Source: Branchiostoma floridae
Lineage: Eukaryota; Chordata; Leptocardii; Amphioxiformes; Branchiostomatidae
NCBI RefSeq assembly: GCF_000003815.2
Contig: NC_049994.1
Span: 15,408,409-15,470,408, forward strand
DNA length: 62,000 nucleotides
Direction: 5' to 3'
Positions 11,801 through 23,800 of this stretch are shown one piece after another. A model generated the notes under the pieces. That model was not told where the DNA came from, made no database searches, and saw nothing but the letters and a program-made list of their open reading frames with translations. The position numbers and the translations under genes are program-made. How positions within the stretch are numbered: position 1 is the stretch's first letter; each line of letters starts with the position of its first letter.

Positions 11801-14800
11801 GGAGCTACACAGTATTTTTACATGACGTGTACATTTGGGACTGCACTGTCAGCAATGACACCTAGCTGCAGTGAAAAGTGTACTGGTCATTTTGGCCCTG
11901 AAGAAGATGGCAGATGGTTATTGAAACGTTGGCCCTTCAACAAATGGCTGTGAATAAAGTACTTTGTATATACCTGGCTCTGTATCTCCTGGGCCTTACG
12001 GGCATCATGGATAGCAGGCATGTCAGCGGTGATGTGGTACTGGGTAAGGGCCTCACGCAGCTTTTCTTTGTACTTCACCTGTCAAATAAAACAGATACAA
12101 AGACTGTGACAACAGAAAGAAAAGACATACACTGTATGCATGGCACCATTACAAATGTGTAACAAAGTCAAAAGAGTAAAGAAAAGAAATCATGCTAAAG
12201 GTAGAGACAAAAGTAAACATTGCAGAAATCTTGGCATAAAGTGTAGCTACCATGAGCTTATTTCAAAGCCATAAGAGCTATACAAGGACATTTATCCATG
12301 AACATAAAAGACATGAAAAAATGTACCTGACTATTCAGTTCTGAAACAGCCTTAGCTGTCAAGTATGTCAATGAGTCCACAGCACTGAACGGCTTTCTCT
12401 GTGCCTCCTTTCGCGCTTCTTTGACGTAATTGATCTGAAAAGAATACAAAAAACCTTAGTGCACAGTGTCAGCCATATTATCCCTACCATCAAATAATAC
12501 ATTTAAATAGTAATCATGAGAGAAACAACACATCCTAAAATTTGGTCACAAAAGACATAAGACATTCACCTTATTTATGAATTGCATACTTGAAAAAATA
12601 TCTAATTATTCATTTTCTATCTAAATGCTCAAGGATACTATGAATAATGCAAGTTGTCAATATCAGCAATTTACTTAAGAGAAATGGTAAACCCACCTCA
12701 CTTGCCATCTCCATGGCATCTTTGGCTCTCTGGATGTTCACAGAATCCACAGTGAGGGACTTCCCCTGTTCTTTGTCCTTCTCATACTGCTCCTTGTACT
12801 TGTTCTGAAGAAGGCATTTCACAGTTTTATTCATTAAAAAAAGAACTTGCCATATAGACACCAAGGACAATGATCATTTCTAATACCCTAATAGTAGGTT
12901 TTAAACAAAATTTGATTTAAAAAATGACAAAAAATACATTGTCTAATCTTCTGAATAGCGTACCTCACTCTGTAACAAGGCAACATCTCTAGCATGGACA
13001 ATCTGGGGATCATCCACAAGCATGGTGTACCTGGACTTCCACTTCTCATAGTTTTCCTTGTACAGACGCTAAAGAAAAATCAAGAAAATTATAGTCTATG
13101 ATTAAAACATTTCATCAGGAAAAGACACCAACACAAGCATATCATCTTAGAAAACAATGTTAAACATTTTTGCAACCTTTGCTGTACCTGGGATTTGATC
13201 TTCTCTGCATCATCCACCCTAAACATCTCAGGAGTGAAGGGGTACTGACTGTGTCCCTTCTCCATGATTTCTTTAGCTTCATCCTTGTAGACATGGTCAC
13301 TCTGGTACTTGGTCAGCTGCAGCATGTGCTCATAGGTTGGGGTGTCGTGCACAGGGAACTGTTTCACTTCTGCTTCCCTCATTTCCTTCTTGTAGGGAAT
13401 CTGTTGGTGGAGAACAGAACAAGAAACTACAGTTATTCAAAAGTAAAGATGTCTCTCACTAGCTACATGGGTCCTTCTCATTTTTTTAGTAGAGTATTTG
13501 TCAATTATCATGGACTGGGAACCGTTTCACTTCCTCTTTCTTCATCTCTTTCTTGTAGGGAATCTAGATCAAAGCATTCAGAACAAGAAATATATCTTAA
13601 CTTCATCACATATCAGTTTGACTTTACCTAAACTACATTTACCACATAAGAAAAATTGAGAACCAAAAATTGAAAAACTTACATCGCTCTGAAGTCTGGC
13701 CACCAGTTCAGCTTGCTTCATGAGTGGGGTGTCATACACAGTGGTGTAGCTGGTAGGCCTGTCCTTGGTGTAGTAGTGCTGAAAAAAAGTTATTAATTTC
13801 AATCAGCCATAGAACCAAGCTTTTAAATTCAAGTAAAATATGAATCCAACTACGTCAGCAAATAAAACACAAACCAAATTGCATTTGCCATTTGGATTTC
13901 GAGGAGACAAAAAAGGTAGCACTGGTCACAAACAAAGAAAGACTAGTTCAATAATTTTGCACAAACTTATGTTCATTTGATTATATCTACCTGGCTCTGA
14001 ATCTCCTGGGCCCTTCTGGCATCCTGGATGGCAGGTATGTCATGTGTGATCTGGTAATGGGTAAGAGCCTCACGCAGCTTCTCAGTGTACTTCACCTGTT
14101 GTGGTTACACCAATAAAATACCAGGTAAATATGCATCATATATCAATGTGATAACCATCAAAAGAGAACCCTCTGCTTTGAAAATAAACATGTACACAGG
14201 TCAAGAAGCCTTAAGCAAGTCGTGTCACATATAACATTAGAAAGCAACTGCGAAAGCAAATCGAAAGGACAACAACCAACAAAGGTCTGCAGAAGACCAG
14301 AATCTACCTGGCTGTTGAGGCTGGAAACTGCTTTAGCTGTCAGATAGCTCAAGGAGTCCACAGCACCATGAACATTCTTCTGAGCCACTTTCTTGGCTTC
14401 TTTGACATAGTTGATCTCACTTGCCATTTCCATGGCATCTTTGGCTCTTTGGACGTTCATGGAATCCACAGTGAGGGACTTCCCATGTTCTTTGTCCTTC
14501 TCATACTGCTCCTTGTATTTGTTCTGGGAAGAAAAGATATATTCTTAGCTTAACATTTAATCATAACTATTGGAATGTATAAACTAAACATAAAGATAAA
14601 AATAGTTTGTGACAACAACTACCAGTACAATGCAGGAAAGTCTTTGAAAGCACATTAAAACATTATGCAAGTAACAAATAGTACCTCACTCTGCAGCAAA
14701 GCCACATCTCTAGCATGGACAATCTGTGGATCATCCACAAGCATGGTGTACCTGGACTTCCACTTCTCATAGTTTTCCTTGTCAGACGCTGTAACAAAAA

Positions 14801-17800
14801 AAAATGCATGTAGTTTTATTGTGGACTGAGTAAAGTAGCTTCTTTAGTATAAAATCTTACACCTGGTAAAGAAGGCACTCCTGACAGTACATTGACATAG
14901 ACCAGGATCAATTTCTCGTTTCTCTTTAGAATGACATACCTCAGACTTGACTTTTTCAGCATCTTCCACTCTTGAAATCTCAGGAGTGAAGGGGTACTGA
15001 CTGTGTCCTTTCTCCATAATGTATTTGGCGTCGTCCTTGTAGACACGGTCACTCTGGTACTTGGTGAGCTGCAGCATGTGCTCATAGGTTGGAGTGTCGT
15101 GGACAGGGAACTGCTTCACTTCAGCTTCCCTCACATCCTTCTTGTATGGAATCTAGATAAAGGGATTCAGAGGAATGGATGTATTTAAACATCTATAACT
15201 CCACATATTTGTACATACATGAAAAGAAAGTACACAATGACCAAGCAACTTGTACAGCACCTTCATGAAATCTTTGATACATGCTGTATTCTACATTATA
15301 CAAGATGCTGAAGGGGAAAATACAATGTAACGGGGGCCGCCCTAAGATGCCCCCTGCCCTAAGATGCCCAGATTTTTTGCTGATCTTATTATGCATAAGT
15401 ACGCCGTGTTTGTTGCCACTGACTATGATGATTAGAAAGGTAAATAAACCAAGTCCAAACAAGTTCGCTTCCCTTTTTTTTGAAGACATAATTTTCACAA
15501 TAATGTTGGTACTGCCGAATCACTGTGGTCACCTGTTACTAGGTATTGGTGGCTCGTGGCTATAAATAAACAACCAATAAAAAACAGCCACACAACTGTC
15601 ATATACATAAGGAACAAAGCTTCACAAAACACTACAAATATTGGTCTTCAAATGTTTGTTGAGTAGAAGACCGGCCATAGAAAAAAAAACATAAGCATCA
15701 CCGCCGTTGTTTTCCCCAGGGAGCGTGGCCCCGCAGGTGGCAGAGGAGCGAACGCCCAAAAGATTTGTTACTTTAAAAATGATTCGTACCGTCTATAAAA
15801 ATGAAACTTCACAGAGCGATGTCGAATATGTTTCCAAATACGTACACAGAGTTTTTTTGTGATTTTGGCGTTGTCGTTTTTCGTCATGATTTTGTTAGTC
15901 GGGCCGCCGCATTCAGTGCATTTCGCCCATTTCCCATGAAAACACGACCTGGATTGTGAATGATTTAGCCCTCCTCGCGAGAGACAAGAAGCACACACAA
16001 TCACAATTCTACTGTCAAAAGAAAGCTAATATATCATAAAATTAGAATTTTTATTTATGTTTGTCTAAATTGGTCACCAGCTTCCGAAGAGAGCAAATTC
16101 CAAAAGCGGGGCAAGTTAGGGCGCACTGTTTAACGCGGCTCAAAATCGGAATTTATATTCACGATAACGTCCTCGGTGTTTTTCAGTTGTAACGCGGAGG
16201 GTGAAGGGTTCATGAACAGTATGGATGCCTTCCTTATTCAAGTATGGTCTCTAGATGAATGTGTTAAAAACTAATTGATCAAAACTTGACCACTCTTTGG
16301 CAACTAGTGATGGAGCGACGTGAGTTCGAGCGCGTAAAAAAGGGGGGCATCTTAGGGCGGCCCCCATTATACAACAAAGTTTGCAAAAATGTAATTTCTT
16401 ACATCACTTTGCAGCTTGGCTACCAGCTCTGCTTGCTTCATAAGAGGAGTCTCATACACAGTGGTATAGCTTGTGGGTCTGTCCTTGGTATAGTTATGCT
16501 GAAAAAACATAAATTGTCAATTTTCAATACACATATAAACTCTCTAAGAGAAATGCGTAGAAATCTATGAGGAGAGGCATAAAATTCCTTCAGGAAATGC
16601 AAAATGCACAAGCAGATCTAAAGATCTATAAACTTGTACAATATCTACCTGGCTCTGTATCTCCTGAGCCCTTCTGGCATCGTGGATGGCAGGCATGTCA
16701 GCGGTGATGTGGTAATGTGTAAGGGCCTCATGCAGCTTCTCGGTGTACTTCACCTAGTACAAGATAGTGTAAGTGCTATCAATGATGTGACATTCATCAC
16801 AACAGATTAATTATTAAGTATCTCAAGGAAAAACATGTCAACTAAAAACAAGATGGTAAATTTCTTAAACCTCTTGCAGCTGCAGATACCATTATCAATT
16901 GAGAAAGATGTTATGGAAAGCAGAAAGTGAACAACCATGTTAAGAGCTGCAGAAGACCAGAATCTACCTGACTGGTGAGGTTGGATACTGCTTTAGCTGT
17001 CAGATAGCTCAAGGAGTCCACAGCGCCATGTGTGTTCTTCTGAGCACCTTTCTTTGCCTCCTTGACGTAGTTGATCTGTTGAAAAAAAGGAAACACTTTC
17101 AGCACTCCAAATCCAATGATGATGACAACTAAAACTATTTCTACATTTATTTAGTACTTATTATGCCTTTCTACATTAGTGGACTGTATGGTGAATAAGA
17201 TGTTCTTTTTTTAAAGTTACCTTTTTAAGATAAGCATACATAAAACTTTGAATAAACTAAAGACATCAAAAGAGTGTCAACGTGGTAACATCATCCAACA
17301 AACCTGACCAATCACAACAACATACAGATTCCTAACATGTTATGATCATCATAACCATATGCAGTGTAGGAACCTTTTTACAAAAATTCCAAATGAATGC
17401 ATTAAGAACACTGTGGGGCCGCGTAGCACAGTGGTAGTGTATTCGGCCCGTGACCGAGAGGTCGCCGGTTCGAATCTGCCTGCCGTGTTGCCGGTCTTGT
17501 GCCCTTGGGAAAGGCACTTAACACGACTTTCCTCACTTTACTCAAGTGAAAAATGAGTCGTCCCTCGGATAGGACATTAAATGGAGGTCCCGTGTATGGG
17601 GAGAGCCATACCCTATGCACGTTAAAGAACCCGCCACATGTGCGAACATCCACCCGAGCGGATCAAACCATTCCGGCCAAAATAGGGGTAGGGAATCTCC
17701 CGAGCAGCCCTCGTAACCCCTGCTTCGCCTATTGGGTCAGTTAGTCCTCACTCATAGTGAGCAATTGGGCTGGTCTCAATCATGATGTTTCTGACCTAGG

Positions 17801-20800
17801 GCGAAGAGTTGCTGTTGCAGTTCCAATCATGTAACCTGTAACCTTGAGTGGCCTTCAGGCCTTGTTACGTGGTGACCATTGAGTAAAAAAAAAAAAAAAC
17901 TGCAGTGAGAAATGAGAAGATAATTATTGCATCATAACCAGTTAAGCTTATAATGTTCATCATGAACCAAAGAATATTCATAACTCCTGTCAACTAAGAA
18001 CATATAGAGACAGAAAATCTAAGAAACATCATTACAACCCACCTCACTCGCCATCTCCATGGCATCTTTGGCTCTCTGGATGTTCACAGAATCCACAGTG
18101 AGGGACTTCCCCTGTTCTTTGTCCTTCTCATACTGCTCCTTGTACTTGTTCTGAAGAAGTTTAGAAATATTTCGCAACTGTAAACTTGCTTCAACACAAG
18201 TGCTAATCGGCACTAACTAGCCCCTTACATAAGCAATCAATTATACTTTCCATTGATGAAAGATGACCATAATAATTCTCAGTAAGTATATGAAAAGCAG
18301 ATTTAGCAGCACATAGTGCAACATACCTCGCTCTGAAGTGAAGCCATCTCCTTGGCATGGACAATCTTTGGGTCATCGACCTGCATGTTGTACCTGGACT
18401 TCCACTTCTCATAGTTTTCCTTGTACAAGCGCTAAAAAAGAAAAACATCCTTTTAGTTTCATCAATCTTGATAAATCAGCTTTAACTTCTAAGATAAAAC
18501 ACAAGGGAAGTAAAGATTATATTTCTGAAAAAATGCTGATGATTCAGAATGCAAAATATTGGGGGGGGGGGGGATGAGGCTTCTGTACCTCGGACTTGAC
18601 TTTCTCAGCATCTTCTACCCTGGTAAACTCCGGAGTGAAGGGGTACTGACTGTGTCCCTGCTCCATGATGTATTTAGCTTCCTCTTTGTAGTTCCGGTCA
18701 CTCTCATATTTAGTGAGCTCCAGCATGTGTTGGTATGTCGGTGTGACTTGGACAGGGAAGAACTTGCCTGTACTCTCCTTCACTTCCTTTTTGTAGAGAC
18801 TCTGAAATATTCAACACACATATAAAATAAGAAACAGTCACTAAAAAGTCACCAAGGGAAACATTCAGCCTGTATTTTCATCTATGAATACCAAATGGAT
18901 ACATGTACACACAAAGAAACTTAAATGTACACAAATTATCAATTAAATGCAACAAAGTTTGTCAAATTAAACATACATCACTCTGATGCTTGGCTGCCAG
19001 CTCTGCTTGTTTCATGAGAGGGGTCTCATACACAGTGGTGTATTTGGTAGGCCTGTCCTTGGTGTAGTTATGCTGCAAATGGATTTAAAAAGTACATCTT
19101 TACATGTTGGAAACCTGGCATGTGAAAATAACAGGTGAAGTGAAGAAAATATGAATAATCTACTCTTTGACATCAAATGCATCAACAAACTAGATAATGC
19201 CAAAAAGAATTTACTCAAGCAACTGGATATGATTTTGGAACCATATCCAGTTGTTTTGATAAGATTTGGGAATCATATCCAGAATCATATTAATCAGTTG
19301 CTTGAGTAACTGATTTTTGGCATATCTTATTACCTGGGTGTCTAAACTTTATCAACAATCAGAATTAGATTATTCAGACTGAGGTTCTTTATGGGTTACC
19401 TGGCTCTGGATCTCCTGTGCCCTCCTTGCCTCCTTGATAGCAGGGATGTCAGCAGAAATGTGGTACTGACTCAAAGCCTCTGGAAGCTTTTCTGTGTATT
19501 TGAGCTGAGAGGTTCAAGAACATACGCATTAGAAGAAACACAACATCAAATCAAAGAAGATTTATGAAATAGACTTCTTGACATCCCATTTCTCAAGTCT
19601 TTCCAGTCGGAATAAAAAAATAGATATTAAAAACGAAAAAACAGATCCATAGAAACTTCACTAATATCACATATCATTCACTCTCTGCACAAAATTCCTG
19701 AAGAGCTGAGTACTATACACAACAAGATCAACAAAACAGCGTCAAGACAATGCATGTAGATGTGCACCTGGCTGTTAAGGTTTGATACTGCTTTGACTGT
19801 CAGATAGGCCAGTGAGTCCACTGCATTGAACGGCATCTTCTGCGCCTCTTTCCGAGATTCCTCCACGTACTTGATCTGTAAACAGAAAAAAGGTTTAGTC
19901 CACAAGAAAACATCAAAACCTTAATTCTTCATGTAGGTATGCTGAGCATCTAAAGCCTCACTTCTGGCCCCACTTCTGGATTTCATATTGCTGCATCACC
20001 CAGAGAATTTTTTGTAAATCTTTAAAGCAAAGACTTAACTAACCAAGACAGACAGTTTGAGTGAAAGATATTTGACTTACCTCACTCGCCAATTCCATGG
20101 CATCTTTGGCTCCACGAATGATCACAGCATCCACAGTGAGAGACTTCCCCTGTCCCTTGTTCTTCTCATACTGTTCCTTGTACTTGTTCTTAGAAATCAG
20201 AAGAAGGTAAACATCATTTAGCTTCTTTACAAGACAGGCCAGTTGACAAAGAAAATGTTCTGTAACTAAATTATTATGAACAAATTACTGAATGGCAATT
20301 GCAAATGATTGTGACATCTTATGAAGTCATAGTACACATACCTCACTCTGCAACAATGCCACCTCTTTAGCATGGATAATGTTGGGGTCATCCACAAGCA
20401 TGGTGTAGCCTGTTTTCCATTTCTCATAGTTGGCTTTGTACAGCCGCTGAGATGAGACAAGACAAGAGTTCAAAATTACAGCTATCTTATACTTTTGTAT
20501 GTAAGAAAAATAGAAAATGTAAAATACATTTGATCTGTCTTCTATAACAACATTGTACAGGCACTAAGACGAGAAAAGTCTTGGGTTCAATTACAGCTAA
20601 ATTATACATCTGAATGGACGATAGAAAGCATAATACATTAGACGTGTCCCCTAAAATGACAGTATTTTGTATTTGAAGAAAAGTTTAAGAAATCAAGCAC
20701 AATTTGTAGAATATTCTTACCTCAGATTTGATCTTTTCAGCATCATCGACCCTGAACATCTCCGGAGTGAAGGGGTACTGACTGTGTCCTTTTTCCATGA

Positions 20801-23800
20801 TGAACTTTGCCTCATCTTTGTACTTATGGTCGCTCTCATATTTGGTGAGCTCCAACATATGCTGGTATGTCGGGGTGACTTGGACTGGGAAGAACTTGCC
20901 TGTACTCTCCTTTACATCTTTTTTGTATGGGACCTGTAACAATAGACCAAACAGGTCATGTATTAATATCTATAAATTAGTTTAATGACACACAAATAGG
21001 ACTAATAAAACAAAAAGAAACAGACCAAAACAAGTAGTGGAGAAAGTGACACTCTAAAGCATATTCTGCCTATCAGGAACTTAAGACTTATAATGTCCAT
21101 CATTATAGTCTTCTCAAAAGATTACTCAATGCCAAAAAAAAAGCAACAAGATAGCATGAACATAATTGCCTAAAACATATCAAAATCTAAACATACGTCA
21201 CTTTGCCATTTGGCAGCATTGGCAGCTTGCTTCAAGAGCGGAGTGTCCAACACTGCTGTGTACTTTGTAGGCCTGTCCTTCGTATAGTTGTGCTGAAATA
21301 TATCAAAATTTTCAAAGTTATTTTACATGAAATACTGATCAAATCAATGACATGAAGAAGGAAACAAAACATTCTGAGAATAAAAATGAAAGATAGAGAA
21401 TTTTGCAGAAATCCTGGTACAAAATGTATATTTACCTGGCTTTGAATCTGCTGCACTCTCCGTGCCTCCAGAATGGCAGGCAAGTCTGGTGTGACCTGGT
21501 ACTGGGTCAGAGCCTCACGAAGTTTCTCTGTGTACTTCACCTGGTGTTAGGGTCAAGAAGAATCCAATATCATCATTTAAAAATGACAATCACAAACAAA
21601 CACTACAACTTTCCCTCTCTACACAATCCAGATTGCAGACTTCTCTGTTTTCATGTGCATCAGACTTACACACACGCACAAACAGACATGCCAGAATGAT
21701 CCTTCAGTCTTTTGGAGATGATATAAAATTAAAGTAATAGACGTCTTAGATACAATTCAACTTTTGATAAACTAGACAACAAACACGTCACATTTCATAT
21801 GCAAAACTAACATTGATGAAAAGTACTTCAATTAAGGTACTGACCCCAAAGAATGACTACACAAAAACACGGAAGACCAGAGTCTACCTGACTGGTGAGG
21901 TTGGAGACTGCTTTAGCTGTCAGATAGCTCAAGGAGTCCACAGCACCATGAGTGTTCTGCTGAGCCACTTTCTTTGCGTCCTTCATGTAATTAATCTAGA
22001 TAATAAAAATAGATAAATACAATTATTGAAAGGAAATTAAGAAGACAATCAAACAAATCAGGACATATAACAATCATAATGTAAAAATTCTGACTATATT
22101 ACAATACACACTAAGATTGTACAAGGAGTGTTGTACATTTTACTTGTCTCTAATATCCTACAAATAACAATGTTCATGTCTTTTCTTTCTATATGCTCAA
22201 TGAAACTTTCACTGTATTCCTGCTCATCTTCACCAACTGACAGACACTTTTTACCCACCTCACTTGCCAATTCCATGGCATTCTTGGCTCTCTGCACATT
22301 CACAGAATCCACAGTGAGGGACTTCCCTTGTCCTTTGTCCTTCTCATACTGCTCCTTGTACTTGTTCTGGGCAGTAAAGAGAAACTTATTGTAGCAACTG
22401 TAGAGATATCAGAAATACTGAAGGAAAGCTTATCAGACAAATCTAAAATTCTAATCTTTATTTGTGTCAACCACCAGCTACGAGCAAACCTTTCTAAGGA
22501 AGACAAAGAAAGAAGTAGTTAACTACGAAATCACTTTATAGTGTCACTGACAAAAGGTAGTGGATTCTACCTAAAACATCTGACGGTTTCCAAAATCATA
22601 TACAGTTGATTGATTATCTGCTATTTGGCATATCTTACTACCTGGATGTCTAACCTTTATTGATGCAAAGAAAATAATGAGCTTCAAAACTTTGTACCTC
22701 ACTCTGAAGTGTAGCCACCTCCTTGGCATGGACAATCTGGGGGTCGTCGACCTGCATGGTGTACCTGGACTTCCACTTCTCATAGTTTTCCTTGTACAAG
22801 CGCTGAGAGAACATCACAAAAACAGATTAAGTTCAAATGAAAGCTCATCCATGTTGGTAGAATCCATAGTTGTAAAGTTAAGGCTTTGTTTGAACACAGC
22901 GAATCAGACATCTGAATAAGGTCAACGAAGTTGACCGAAAATTTATAGTGGGTTCCTTTCTTTGTGTTGGAACAAAGATTAAACTTAACAACTACAGCTA
23001 CAGATTAACTTTATAACTTTAAAGCATAATCAAACATTTAAATCTGATTGTGATCAGGCTTCTGGCTAGACTATAAAATGAAGAAGCAAACTTTCAGTTA
23101 TCATTTGAATTAGTGATAAAGAAAGTACATTTAAGATGTAAGATTGTATCAGCTGTGTGTACCTGTGATTTGATCTTTTCTGCATCTTCCACCAGAGTCA
23201 TCTCAGGAGTGAAGGGGTACTGACTGTGTCCCTTTTCCATGATGAACTTTGCCTCATCCTTGTACTTGTGGTCGCTCTCATATTTGGTGAGCTCAAGTTG
23301 GTGCTGGTATGTCGGGGTGACTTGGACAGGGAAGAACTTGCCTGTACTCTCCTTCACTTCCTTCTTGTAGGGAATCTATTGTGGTAATAATAAGATGCGT
23401 GAATAAGGAGCAATGTCTTGAAGCAAGGCAGCATCTTTAGAAGGGGAACATAAGAAAGAAAAAGCACCCACAGATTTCACAACAAAATGAAACATGTTGA
23501 AGTTGAACACGTACATCACTTTGCAGTTTTGCAACGTTGGAAGCTTGCAGCATCAGCGGAGTGTCATACACAGTGGTGTACTTTGTCGGCTTGTCCTTAG
23601 TGTAGTTGTGCTGACTCTGTATCTGCTGCACTCTCCGTGCCTCCAGAATGGCAGGCATGTCTGGTGTGACCTGGTACTGGGTCAGAGCCTCACGGAGCTT
23701 CTCTGTGTACTTCACCTGTTTAAGGGTCAAGAAGAATCTAGTATTATCATCAAGACCATGGAACATACAAACAATCACAAAGAAAATACTGTGAAATTCC

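Noticed and set aside
11893-11935. Another hammerhead-like core (CTGAAGA...GAAACGTT)
   Set aside because: The two core strings are present, but stem II pairing is poor and the flanks do not match the other copies; not counted in the covariation.
13170-13631. 153-codon plus-strand ORF
   Set aside because: Antisense shadow of the nebulin double exon 13188-13400 and its relic.
17415-17485. tRNA gene
   Set aside because: A and B boxes are present, but the cloverleaf is imperfect and it continues into a 410-bp body with an A tail; it is the head of a SINE.
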